Shown: positions 31,394-39,916 of the stretch, one piece after another
Position numbering within the stretch: the stretch's first letter is position 1
Layout: every line of letters starts with the position of its first letter
Source: an uncultured Collinsella sp.
GTDB lineage: Bacteria; Actinomycetota; Coriobacteriia; Coriobacteriales; Coriobacteriaceae
Reading direction: 5' to 3'
NCBI GenBank assembly: GCA_902494535.1
Contig: CABUTO010000012.1
Location: 1-51,543, forward strand
DNA length: 51,543 nt
Position numbers and translations under genes: made by a program
Notes under the pieces: model-generated
What the model was told of the DNA's origin: nothing
The model's input: only the letters and a program-made list of their open reading frames with translations
Database searches by the model: none

Positions 31394-32731
31394 ATGAACC
31401 AGCAGAACATCGATTACGTACTCCGCTCCGTAGAGCAGCGTGACATCCGCTTTGTGCGTCTGTGGTTTGTCGACATTCTCGGCCGCCTCAAGAACTTTGC
31501 CATTAGCCCCGAGGACCTCGAGGTCGCTTTTGAGGAGGGTATCGGCTTTGACGGCTCCGCCATCGAGGGCTTTGCTACGCCCGAGGAAGCCGACATGCTG
31601 GCGTTTCCCGATGCTTCGACCTTCCAGATCCTGCCGTGGCGCCCGAGCCACAACGGCGTTGCCCGCGTGTTCTGCGACGTGTGCACCCCCGATCGCAAGC
31701 CGTTTGCCGGTGACCCGCGCGACGCCCTGCGCCGCATGTTCTATAAGGCCGAGAAGGCGGGCTATCTGCTCAACGTTGGTGCCGAGCTGGAGTATTACTA
31801 CTTCCCCGACGAGCACACCCCCGAGCCGCTCGACAACGTGGGCTACTTCGATCTTTCGGTGAGCGATGCCGCTCGCGACCTGCGTCGCAACACGGTCCTC
31901 ACGCTCGAGAAGATGTCCGTGCCCGTGGAATACACCTTCCACGCCGCCGGCCGCTCGCAGCATGGCATGAGCCTGCGCCACGCCGAGGCCCTGAGCATGT
32001 CCGACGCCATCACCACGGCCAAACTCATCATTAAGCAGCAGGCCTACGAGAGCGGCTGCCACGCCTCCTTTATGCCCAAGCCGTTGGCAGGCGAAGACGG
32101 CAGTGCCATGTTTTTGCATCAGTCGCTGTTCGACCACGACGGCAACAACGTCTTTTGGGGAGAGGACGACGAGAAGTATCATCTCTCCGACGTCGCCAAG
32201 CACTACATGGCCGGTATTCTGGCGCACGCGCGCGAGATCAGCGCCATCACCAACCCTACGGTCAACTCGTACAAGCGCATCACCACGGGCGGCGACTCCG
32301 TGCCGCAGTACGCCACGTGGGGCCTGCGCAACCGCGCGAGCATGGTCCGCATCCCGGTCTACAAGCCCGGCAAGCAGCTGTCTACGCGCATCGAGCTGCG
32401 CAGTCCCGATCCCATGGCCAACCCGTACCTGGTCAACGCCGTCACGCTGGCGGCTGGTCTCGACGGCATCGAGCGCAAGCTGGAACTCCCGCCCGAGGCA
32501 ACGGCCGAGACGCTCAAGCTCACCGACCGTCAGATGGTCGAGGCCGGCTACACGCCGCTGCCGCGCTCGCTCAAAGAGGCGCTCGACGTGTTTGAGGACT
32601 CGCAGTTTATGAAGGATGCCCTCGGCGAGCACATCCATAGCTTCTTCCTCAAAAAGAAGCGCGACGAGTGGCATAAGTTTGAGTCTACGATCACCGAGTG
32701 GGAGATCAAGCACTACCTGGCGAACTCCTAA
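31394..32731 (+). CDS. glnA: Type I glutamine synthetase homologue with altered metal site (445 aa)
   Basis: The protein aligns end to end with GSI-type glutamine synthetase: GFDGSAIEGF, AELEYYYF, FMPKPLAGEDGS, NPTVNSYKR, NRASMVRIP and RIELRSPDPMANPYL. Glu131, Glu133 and Glu334 keep three metal ligands. The segment normally reading HHEVAPGQHEI is here FHAAGRSQHGM, so two ligand glutamates become Ala184 and Gly191. The ligand histidine of GSGMH becomes Phe240. The Glu-flap segment GYEAP is replaced by GGDSV. Normal glutamine synthesis is therefore doubtful. It may be a regulatory pseudoenzyme or make another gamma-glutamyl product. The start is ATG 31394 after AAGGGGAG. A GlnR-like gene follows within 51 bp. 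Confidence 0.85.
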   Translation: MNQQNIDYVLRSVEQRDIRFVRLWFVDILGRLKNFAISPEDLEVAFEEGIGFDGSAIEGFATPEEADMLAFPDASTFQILPWRPSHNGVARVFCDVCTPDRKPFAGDPRDALRRMFYKAEKAGYLLNVGAELEYYYFPDEHTPEPLDNVGYFDLSVSDAARDLRRNTVLTLEKMSVPVEYTFHAAGRSQHGMSLRHAEALSMSDAITTAKLIIKQQAYESGCHASFMPKPLAGEDGSAMFLHQSLFDHDGNNVFWGEDDEKYHLSDVAKHYMAGILAHAREISAITNPTVNSYKRITTGGDSVPQYATWGLRNRASMVRIPVYKPGKQLSTRIELRSPDPMANPYLVNAVTLAAGLDGIERKLELPPEATAETLKLTDRQMVEAGYTPLPRSLKEALDVFEDSQFMKDALGEHIHSFFLKKKRDEWHKFESTITEWEIKHYLANS

Positions 32732-32781
32732 TCGCGCTGGCTTGTTCCAGTACGATTGAGCTCATTTCTTTGGAGGCCGAT

Positions 32782-33444
32782 ATGTCCGAAAAGAGTGCCC
32801 TGTTCATGGCGCGCACGACGCGCTTCCACGAGTTTGCCCGCAGCTTGACGACCACCCTGGGTGTCGAGGTGAGCCTGGCAACCCCCGATTCGCCGACTGC
32901 GGCGCACGACTTTGACCTGTTGATCCTCGATTCCGATGGCATTCGCAGCGACCGCATCGATCAGATTGCCAAGTGGCTTGACGATCGCGGTGGCGTTCCC
33001 ATGCTGGTGATCGTCGACGACGAGGCGCTCGGCACCCTGCGTCTGCCGAACCACGCGCATGCCGACTTTGTATGCCCCACGGCGACGCCCAACGAGCTCA
33101 AGGCTCGCGCGCAGCGCCTGATGGGCGAGGAGGAGACCGTCACCGCCGACGATGTGCTCAACATCGATAACCTCGAGATTAACCTGGCCACCTACCAGGT
33201 GACGCTCGATGATGAGCCCATCGACCTGACGCTGATGGAGTACTCGCTACTGAGCTTTTTGGCGACGCACCCCAACCGTGCCTACAGCCGCGAAGTGCTG
33301 CTGCACCGCGTGTGGGGCTTTGAGTACTGCGGCGGCACGCGCACCGTCGACGTGCACATTCGACGCATCCGCTCCAAGGTGGGCCCGCAGATCGCGGCAC
33401 ACATCACCACCGTCCGCGGCGTGGGCTATCTGTTTAAGGACTAG
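32782..33444 (+). CDS. GlnR-like OmpR-family orphan response regulator (220 aa)
   Basis: An N-terminal receiver-like domain (about residues 1-110) has a possible acceptor Asp50 in LLILDSDG but lacks several usual receiver residues. A C-terminal winged helix (about 125-220) carries LTLMEYSLLSFLATHPNRAY and VWGFEYCGGTRTVDVHIRRI, which closely resembles actinobacterial GlnR. Those regulators have no partner kinase and control nitrogen genes. Asp50 matches the position of the conserved aspartate in Streptomyces GlnR. The start is ATG 32782 with TGGAGG. Proximity to the glutamine-synthetase homologue and a GlnR-type box upstream of it support a nitrogen role. Confidence 0.8.
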   Translation: MSEKSALFMARTTRFHEFARSLTTTLGVEVSLATPDSPTAAHDFDLLILDSDGIRSDRIDQIAKWLDDRGGVPMLVIVDDEALGTLRLPNHAHADFVCPTATPNELKARAQRLMGEEETVTADDVLNIDNLEINLATYQVTLDDEPIDLTLMEYSLLSFLATHPNRAYSREVLLHRVWGFEYCGGTRTVDVHIRRIRSKVGPQIAAHITTVRGVGYLFKD

Positions 33445-33465
33445 CAAGTAAATAGAGGAATGTGA

Positions 33466-33496
33466 GGGTACCGGAGATTTCTCCAGTACCCTTTTC
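33466..33496 (+). terminator. Terminator after the glnR-like gene
   Basis: GGGTACCGGAGA pairs with TCTCCAGTACCC (one mismatch), followed by TTTTCTCG. Confidence 0.8.
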
Positions 33497-33626
33497 TCGT
33501 TTAGGGCGAAAAGAAGACCTTTCACCGATTTAAAGTGTGTCAGTAAAAACAATATCAAACGTATAGCACTATCTCACGAATACCATTTAGTTACCGTATC
33601 TCCCTACTGCACGGATGGAGGAAGAA

Positions 33627-34754
33627 ATGCGTTATTCGAGAAAGGTGATTGTCGGATTTATAGTATTGCTTGCCGCCCTGATGTCTCCAAGGTTGGTTTT
33701 TGGAGACGACGACTTGGTTCGTGTCACACCGCAAATAGCTGTGGAGCAAGCGCAAGCTTTCTTTGATGACGTATCGGATGAGCCGGTGACCGCTTGTGAC
33801 CCAGTAAAAATGGTGAATTCCGATGGGGAATCAATCGGGTATATCGTTCGCGCGAAGCGGGATGACGTTAACTATGGCTACGTCGTATTTGATTCAGAGC
33901 GATCTTGGTGGATCAGCGAATACTGCTTGGCTCCGAACGCTCCTATGCCCATTGAGAATACAAGCGATGAAATAGCCCTTCTCGCATCCCAAGATGACAT
34001 CGTTGCTTTGAAATTTGACGAGCTGTCTTTTGGTATTGCAGATCTGGATAATAACGTTGTTTTAGATGAGAAGGGATGCCGGTCAACAGCGGTGTTTTCT
34101 GTGGGAAATGGCCGCAGCGGATCTCCAGGCAGGTTCGAGGATGTTTTCGTATTGCCCAAAGACCTGTATAAACAAGGATATGTCATTGACGCAAGTAAAA
34201 CTATTTCAGGGATGATAACGCCTACACAATCAGAGGTTATTAAAGAAACGGGGACCTATGCTTGCGATGTGTCTGCGATGTTTGCGGTAAGCAGCCATTA
34301 TGTAACGCTAAACCGGCTCAAATTGCCAGACTTATATCATGAGCTTTGGCAGTTATCGGGAACATCCGGCGATCCAAATAAGTCATTCGATCAAGCTACG
34401 GGCCTTTACTTTACCCAAGGAAGGACTCCATCTCCAAATGCTGCCCCGGCTATTAAGGAGTTCTGTGCTGGGCGCGGGAAAAGGCTTGAGACATCATTTG
34501 CTTGGTATCCATCTTGGGATTCTTTCAGGGCAACTGCAGATTCTGGAAATCTCAGTATTTTTTCTGGGACTCTCAGGTCAAGCCATGACGCTCATGCGAT
34601 GGCTGTTGCGGGATATGTGGCTATGCATAATACATATTCAAATGATAAGAAATATATGCTTGTTGTCTGGGATGGTTGGTTCAATCAGCTGCGTTTTCTT
34701 CCATATGACACAACGATTTATATATCGCATGAAGGGACGTATTGTGGAGAGTGA
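33627..34754 (+). CDS. Putative secreted papain-like cysteine peptidase (375 aa)
   Basis: A signal peptide is clear (MRYSRK, a hydrophobic stretch, then LVFG). Residues about 35-105 resemble the propeptide/Spi-like domain of C10 peptidases (VEQAQAFFDDV, then YGYVVFDSERSWWISEYCL). The C-terminal half has the spacing of a C39/C10-like cysteine peptidase. Candidate residues are Cys213 in TYACDVSAMFAVSSHY, His323 in SHDAHAMAVAGY and Asp349 in VVWDGW. I do not recognise a named family, so the enzymatic role is inferred. The start is ATG 33627 after GGAGGAAG. The gene is visibly richer in A+T than its neighbours and opens a three-gene islet of possibly acquired genes. Confidence 0.6.
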   Translation: MRYSRKVIVGFIVLLAALMSPRLVFGDDDLVRVTPQIAVEQAQAFFDDVSDEPVTACDPVKMVNSDGESIGYIVRAKRDDVNYGYVVFDSERSWWISEYCLAPNAPMPIENTSDEIALLASQDDIVALKFDELSFGIADLDNNVVLDEKGCRSTAVFSVGNGRSGSPGRFEDVFVLPKDLYKQGYVIDASKTISGMITPTQSEVIKETGTYACDVSAMFAVSSHYVTLNRLKLPDLYHELWQLSGTSGDPNKSFDQATGLYFTQGRTPSPNAAPAIKEFCAGRGKRLETSFAWYPSWDSFRATADSGNLSIFSGTLRSSHDAHAMAVAGYVAMHNTYSNDKKYMLVVWDGWFNQLRFLPYDTTIYISHEGTYCGE

Positions 34755-35097
34755 CGGCGAAGATGATAGAAAGCGCATACGTAAAACGCTGGGGCTTCTT
34801 TGCGCATTTCTTGGGATATTGGTTGTCGCGGCCTATCAACCGAGCCCCTCGGTCGTCGGTGGAAAAGATGACGAACATATTTCAGTTGAAGTACAGACGC
34901 TGTCGGATATTCATAACGGACAATTTGAGGCTCTCGTGTCAAGCGGAGGGCGGAAAGAGATTGATATCCGTAGTTACTTTAATACCGGAACTGCTTCAGG
35001 GCTGAAGGCGGGAGAGAAATGGATTCTATTCTTCGCAAGTGATGCCAATTTAGAAGAGGAAACTTTGCATCCCTACTATATGGAAAAAGTTAACTAA
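34744..35097 (+). CDS. Small membrane-anchored protein of unknown function (117 aa)
   Basis: I do not recognise this protein. A charged N-terminus (ESDGEDDRKRIRKT) precedes one transmembrane helix (LGLLCAFLGILVVAAY). A polar extracytoplasmic domain of about 85 residues follows, with VEVQTLSDIHNGQFEALV and LKAGEKWILFFASD. GTG 34744 has AAGGGA six bases upstream and overlaps the end of the peptidase-like gene by 11 nt; ATG 34729 is an alternative. The overlap implies joint expression. It could be an anchor, inhibitor or partner of the secreted peptidase-like protein (speculative). Confidence 0.6.
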   Translation: MESDGEDDRKRIRKTLGLLCAFLGILVVAAYQPSPSVVGGKDDEHISVEVQTLSDIHNGQFEALVSSGGRKEIDIRSYFNTGTASGLKAGEKWILFFASDANLEEETLHPYYMEKVN

Positions 35098-35117
35098 ATC
35101 GGTGAGGAGCGAGAGGA

Positions 35118-35741
35118 ATGATCAACAGAAGACAGCTATTCGTCTTGGCATCAGGAGCTGTTATGTTTGCTGGGGCGAGAGGGGCCAACGCTGCGCAGCT
35201 TACGAATGTGCAAAAACGATTGACGCTTGTGACCGACATGATAGTTCGGAATGAGGCTGGGGTTATTGTGTCCTCGGCGCGAAGCAAAGATGTCTTGGGT
35301 GCCGGAAATAGAAAAATGGCTGTTGGCAGCATAAACAGGAATAATGACGGTGCAGCGTCCCTGACAAGAGCGGCAGCTAAGAATTTGGTGACGGTTCATA
35401 GGGAGTCAGATGATTCACTGCCGGTGTTGGCAAAGATTGAGATTGTTGTTGAATATTCTGAAGATGGGCAAAGCATTGCAATTCGGTCAGGAAAATATTC
35501 GATAATTCAAACCGATCCGCTTGTGATGTATGCAAACGCTTGGTATGCGCTCATGCAGAAAGATAAATATGTGATGAACTACTTCACAGAAAGCGAAGCA
35601 TCATATGAAACGGGGTGGGGGCCAACGCCATACGATGCGGAGAAGGATAAGTGGACGTGCGGATCGGGTATGGGCGCGACGATTACAGACTTTATTAACG
35701 ATTCAACATATAGTTTTGCTATCGACTGCTATATCGAATAG
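35118..35741 (+). CDS. Exported protein of unknown function with Tat-like signal (207 aa)
   Basis: I do not recognise this family. The N-terminus NRRQLFVLASGAVMFAGA has a twin arginine, a hydrophobic core and a likely cleavage after ANA, which suggests Tat export. The mature part is polar, with a beta-rich segment (KIEIVVEYSEDGQSIAIRSG) and aromatic residues near the end. The start is ATG 35118 with GAGAGGA upstream, 20 bp behind the previous gene. Base composition is AT-rich like the two genes before it, so the three probably form one operon acquired together. Confidence 0.6.
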   Translation: MINRRQLFVLASGAVMFAGARGANAAQLTNVQKRLTLVTDMIVRNEAGVIVSSARSKDVLGAGNRKMAVGSINRNNDGAASLTRAAAKNLVTVHRESDDSLPVLAKIEIVVEYSEDGQSIAIRSGKYSIIQTDPLVMYANAWYALMQKDKYVMNYFTESEASYETGWGPTPYDAEKDKWTCGSGMGATITDFINDSTYSFAIDCYIE

Positions 35742-35860
35742 ACATGACGGCATAAAACGAATTGGCCTATAAGCATGTCATTACTTAAGCAAAGCTGAAA
35801 TCTTGGCATCTAGTGCTCGGGACTGCCCGGCTTGGGGTACAACTCAACGTGAACAATGAT

Positions 35861-35895
35861 GGCCCGCCACATGTTTGGCGGGCCTTTGGTTATTT
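35861..35895 (+). terminator. Terminator between the AT-rich islet and the HtrA gene
   Basis: GGCCCGCCA (35861-35869) pairs with TGGCGGGCC (35876-35884), followed by TTTGGTTATTT. It lies just before the HtrA ribosome binding site. Confidence 0.75.
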
Positions 35896-35913
35896 GACGA
35901 AAGGATCGCAGCC

Positions 35914-37374
35914 ATGAGCGAGTACGATTCCCAGCGTCCCCAGGATGCGGGCAACGCCGGCGAGACCCAGCAACAGCCGCGCGTGCAGGTGGAGTCGACG
36001 CCTGCCGACGGCAACATTCCCTACGTGCAGGCCTACGACACGCAGACCGGAAAGCCGCTGGGCAGCCAGCAGGTTGTAAACAAGCACACGGTGGTCAAGA
36101 CCAAGACCAAAAAGCTGCCGATTTTTATTACGGCACTCGCCGGCTGTGCCTGCGGCGCCCTGCTGGTCATTGCGCTCATTATGAGCGGCACGCTCGATAT
36201 CGGCGGCGGCAAGAATGCCCTGACGGCGGGCGCTTCGGGTTCGTCGACGCAAAAGATCACGATCGACTCCGAGGACACCACGTTGGCCGAGGCCGTTTCT
36301 GCCAAGGCCCTGCCCTCCGTCGTTTCCATCACCGCCACTTCGAGCGGCAGCCAGAATGGCTCGCTTTCGCAGTCTGCTGATGAGTCGGACAGCTCGGGCA
36401 GCGTCGGCTCGGGCGTGGTGCTCGATACCGAGGGTCACATCCTCACCAACAACCACGTGGTCGATGGTTATGACCAGTACGTGGTGACCATGGACGACGG
36501 CACCACCTATGAGGCCGAGTTCGTGGGCAACGATGCCTCGAGCGACCTCGCCGTCATCAAGCTCAAGGACGCCGACGCCTCCAAGCTCACGCCGATCGAG
36601 ATTGGTGACTCCTCCAAGCTCAACGTGGGCGAGTGGGTCATGGCGATTGGCTCGCCCTTCGGCAACGAGCAGTCTGTCTCCACGGGCATTGTGTCGGCGT
36701 TGTATCGCTCCACGGCCATGAGCTCTACCAGCGGCAACACCATCTATGCCAACATGATCCAGACCGATGCTGCCATCAACCCGGGCAACTCTGGCGGCGC
36801 GCTCGTCAACGACAACGGCGAGCTGGTGGGTATCAACTCGCTCATCGAGAGCTACTCGGGCTCCAGCTCGGGCGTGGGCTTTGCCATTCCCGTTAACTAC
36901 GCCAAGAACATTGCCGACCAGATCATCGACGGCAAGACGCCGGTGCATCCGTACATGGGCGCTACGCTTTCGAGCGTCAATGCGCTCAACGCCCGCACCA
37001 ACAAGCTGAGCACCGATAGCGGCGCGTATGTGGCGAGCGTCGTCGAGGACGGTCCTGCCGCCAAGGCTGGCATCCAAGAGGGCGACGTCATCACCAAGCT
37101 GGGCGACGACGAGATCACGAGCGCCGATGGCCTGATCATCGCACTGCGCAGCCACGAGGTGGGCGAGAAGGTCGAGATTACGCTTATGCGCGGCAAGGAG
37201 GAGAAGAAGGTCACGGTTGAGCTGGGCTCCGATGAGAAGCTGCAGAACCAGCAGCAGGACGACAGTTCGACCGACACTGGCAACGGCGGTATTACTGACG
37301 AGCAGCTGCGCCAGTACCTGGAGGAGCTGCTGGGCCAGCAGGGCCAGGGTCAAGGTTATGGCCAGGGGTTCTAG
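35914..37374 (+). CDS. HtrA/DegP-like trypsin-type serine protease with PDZ domain (486 aa)
   Basis: A membrane-anchored envelope protease. A cytoplasmic N-terminus of about 70 residues precedes one transmembrane helix (FITALAGCACGALLVIALIM) and a low-complexity linker. The trypsin-like domain has the triad His181 (NNHVVDG), Asp211 (SSDLAVIKL) and Ser293 (NPGNSGGAL). One PDZ domain follows (about 345-440, GAYVASVVEDGPAAKAGIQEGD), and a Gln/Gly-rich tail ends the protein. The start is ATG 35914 after AAAGGA. Such proteases degrade misfolded exported proteins. It is a single-gene unit between two terminators. Confidence 0.92.
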   Translation: MSEYDSQRPQDAGNAGETQQQPRVQVESTPADGNIPYVQAYDTQTGKPLGSQQVVNKHTVVKTKTKKLPIFITALAGCACGALLVIALIMSGTLDIGGGKNALTAGASGSSTQKITIDSEDTTLAEAVSAKALPSVVSITATSSGSQNGSLSQSADESDSSGSVGSGVVLDTEGHILTNNHVVDGYDQYVVTMDDGTTYEAEFVGNDASSDLAVIKLKDADASKLTPIEIGDSSKLNVGEWVMAIGSPFGNEQSVSTGIVSALYRSTAMSSTSGNTIYANMIQTDAAINPGNSGGALVNDNGELVGINSLIESYSGSSSGVGFAIPVNYAKNIADQIIDGKTPVHPYMGATLSSVNALNARTNKLSTDSGAYVASVVEDGPAAKAGIQEGDVITKLGDDEITSADGLIIALRSHEVGEKVEITLMRGKEEKKVTVELGSDEKLQNQQQDDSSTDTGNGGITDEQLRQYLEELLGQQGQGQGYGQGF

Positions 37375-37400
37375 CGAGCCGTTTCGCACATACCAATGCC

Positions 37401-37442
37401 AGAGGGGGCTGTCCCATCAACGTGGGACGGCCCCTCTTTTTC
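37401..37442 (+). terminator. Terminator of the HtrA gene
   Basis: AGAGGGGGCTGTCCCA pairs with TGGGACGGCCCCTCT around TCAACG, followed by TTTTT. Confidence 0.85.
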
Positions 37443-37446
37443 TTAT

Positions 37447-37477
37447 TGATCCGTTGGGGACGGAGGAAAACGGATCA
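37447..37477 (+). repeat. 13-nt-loop hairpin (GGGGACGGAGGAA)
   Basis: TGATCCGTT (37447-37455) and AACGGATCA (37469-37477) are perfect 9-bp inverted repeats around the 13-nt loop GGGGACGGAGGAA. The stem is unrelated to those of the other copies. Confidence 0.8.
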
Positions 37478-37624
37478 TTTAGAAATGGCCAGGGCATGGT
37501 TTGATCGCGCGATCCACCCCGGTCCGGCCGCTGCCGATTCGGTGCGGTTCGAAAGGGCTATTCGGCCCCATGGTGACCGGTGGTACTCTTGTATCCGTTT
37601 GAAATCGAGCGAAGGAGTGCCGCT

Positions 37625-39853
37625 ATGGAGCAATCGAGCCTGTTTGGTGACGGTGTGGACATCGATACCGAAACGCCCACGACCGCGGAAGCCACCGCAC
37701 CGACCGATGCCCGTGCCCAGGCGGCAGCGCGCGCGGCCGAGCTGCGCCACGAGCTCGACTACCACGCGTACCGCTACTACATGCTCGACGCGCCCGAGAT
37801 CACGGACGCCGCCTTTGACAAAATGCTCGTTGAGCTGCAGGAGATCGAGGCGGCCTATCCTGACCTGGTGACGCCCGACAGCTATACCCAGCGCGTGGGC
37901 GGCTACGTGAGCGAGCAGTTTACGCCGGTCACGCATATGGCGCGCATGTATTCCATGGACGATGCCATGGATCTGGACGAGCTCGATGCATGGCTCCAAC
38001 GCACCGAGGATGCGCTCGGTGCCGGTAGCGTCACCTATACCTGCGAGCTTAAGATCGACGGTCTGGGCGTCGCGCTTACCTATCAAAACGGCACCTTTGT
38101 GCGCGCCGCCACGCGCGGTGACGGCACAACGGGCGAGGATGTGTCGCTCAACGTGCGCACCATCAAGGATGTGCCCATGCACCTGTCCGAGCCCGCGCTC
38201 GCCCACATGGGCGCCGACCGCGAGCGCACCATCGAGGTACGCGGCGAGGTCTATATGCCCAAGGGCAGCTTTGTTCGTCTGAACGACGAGGCCGATGCCG
38301 AGGGTCGCGACCCCTTCGCCAACCCGCGCAACGCTGCCGCCGGATCCTTGCGTCAGAAGGATCCCAAGGTCACGGCGCGCCGCGACCTCGCCACCTTTAT
38401 CTACGCCATCGCCGATACCGATCCGCTGCACGTCCACAGCCAGCGCGAGTTCCTCGATTGGCTGCGTAGCGCTGGCTTTAGCGTCAACCCCAACGTGGCT
38501 CGTTGCGCCACGCCGGCCGAGGTCCACGAGTTCTGTGCCCAGGCGCTCGAGCACCGCGGTGACCTGGACTACGACATCGACGGCGTGGTCGTAAAGGTGG
38601 ACAGCTTCCAGCAGCAGATCGACCTGGGCTTTACCGCCCGCGCGCCGCGCTGGGCCATCGCCTTTAAGTTCCCGCCCGAGGAAAAGCAGACCATCCTGCG
38701 CGAGATTCGCATCCAGGTGGGCCGCACCGGTGTGCTCACGCCGGTCGCCGAGTTCGACCCGGTGACGGTCGCCGGTTCCACCATCGCGCGCGCCACGCTG
38801 CACAACATCGACGAGATCCGTCGCAAAAACGTGCGCGAGGGCGATACCATCATCGTGCACAAGGCAGGCGACGTAATCCCCGAGGTCGTGGGCCCGGTGC
38901 TCGATAAGCGCCCGGCCGATTCGGTCGACTGGCACATGCCCGAGGTCTGCCCCGTGTGCGGCAGCCCCGTGGTCCACGAGGACGGCGAGGTCGCTTACCG
39001 CTGCGTGTCCATCGACTGCCCCGCGCAGCTCAAGGAGCGCCTGCTTCACTGGGTGAGCCGCGGCTGCATGGACGTCGACGGCCTAGGCGACGAGATTGTC
39101 GACAAGATGATCGCCGCCGGCCTGATTCACGACGTCGCGGACTTCTACCAGCTCACGGTCGATGACATCGCAGGACTGGACACGGGGCGCACCTATGCCA
39201 GCTCCAACAGCAAAAAGGGCGTCAAGAAGGGCGATCCCATTCCGGTGGGCCTCAAGACGGCCGAGAAAATTATCGCCGAGCTCAACAAGTCCAAGAGCCA
39301 GCCGCTCGGTCGCGTGCTGTTTGCTCTGGGCATCCGCCACGTGGGCAAGAGCGTGGGCGAGGTCATCGCCGAGCGATTCCTGTCGATTGACAAGCTCATC
39401 TTGGCGAGTGAAGAGGACATCGCCGAGTGCGAGGGCATCGGTCCCAAGATTGCGGCGAGCGTCAAGCAGTTCCTGGCCGTGCCCGAAAACCTTGCCGTGC
39501 TGGAGCGTCTGCGCCAGGCGGGTCTGTCACTCGAGGTCGACCTGGGCGCCGCGCACGCGCAAGCCGCAGCCGACGCTGGCGTGGCGGGCGAGCTCGCCGA
39601 CGCACAGCCGCTTGCGGGTCTGACCTTTGTGCTCACCGGCACGCTCGTCAACCGCACACGCGACGAGGCGGGCGCGGCGCTCAAGGTGCTTGGTGCCAAG
39701 GTCTCGGGCAGTGTTTCAAAGAAGACGAGCTATCTAGTCGCCGGCCCCAAAGCGGGCTCCAAGCTCACCAAGGCCGAGCAACTGGGCGTACCCGTGCTGG
39801 ACGAGGACGCACTCGAGCAGATCTTAGCTACTGGTCAGGTGCCCCAGGCTTAG
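37625..39853 (+). CDS. ligA: NAD-dependent DNA ligase (742 aa)
   Basis: Seals nicks in replication and repair using NAD+. An N-terminal Ia domain (about residues 40-105, HELDYHAYRYYMLDAPEITD) is followed by the adenylation domain with the nucleotide-accepting Lys143 in CELKIDGLG. The OB fold, a four-cysteine zinc finger (CPVCGS and CVSIDCPAQ), helix-hairpin-helix repeats and a C-terminal BRCT domain (about 655-742) follow. One insertion (about 520-540, STNSKK-like polar stretch around TYASSNSKKGVKKGD) lies before the HhH region. The start is ATG 37625 with AAGGAG; an upstream in-frame extension lacks a ribosome binding site. Confidence 0.95.
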   Translation: MEQSSLFGDGVDIDTETPTTAEATAPTDARAQAAARAAELRHELDYHAYRYYMLDAPEITDAAFDKMLVELQEIEAAYPDLVTPDSYTQRVGGYVSEQFTPVTHMARMYSMDDAMDLDELDAWLQRTEDALGAGSVTYTCELKIDGLGVALTYQNGTFVRAATRGDGTTGEDVSLNVRTIKDVPMHLSEPALAHMGADRERTIEVRGEVYMPKGSFVRLNDEADAEGRDPFANPRNAAAGSLRQKDPKVTARRDLATFIYAIADTDPLHVHSQREFLDWLRSAGFSVNPNVARCATPAEVHEFCAQALEHRGDLDYDIDGVVVKVDSFQQQIDLGFTARAPRWAIAFKFPPEEKQTILREIRIQVGRTGVLTPVAEFDPVTVAGSTIARATLHNIDEIRRKNVREGDTIIVHKAGDVIPEVVGPVLDKRPADSVDWHMPEVCPVCGSPVVHEDGEVAYRCVSIDCPAQLKERLLHWVSRGCMDVDGLGDEIVDKMIAAGLIHDVADFYQLTVDDIAGLDTGRTYASSNSKKGVKKGDPIPVGLKTAEKIIAELNKSKSQPLGRVLFALGIRHVGKSVGEVIAERFLSIDKLILASEEDIAECEGIGPKIAASVKQFLAVPENLAVLERLRQAGLSLEVDLGAAHAQAAADAGVAGELADAQPLAGLTFVLTGTLVNRTRDEAGAALKVLGAKVSGSVSKKTSYLVAGPKAGSKLTKAEQLGVPVLDEDALEQILATGQVPQA

Positions 39854-39916
39854 TGCATCGATAGCCTAATTGAAGAACCGCCTGGAAGCACGATTGAACT
39901 GCCTTTCGGGCGAATC

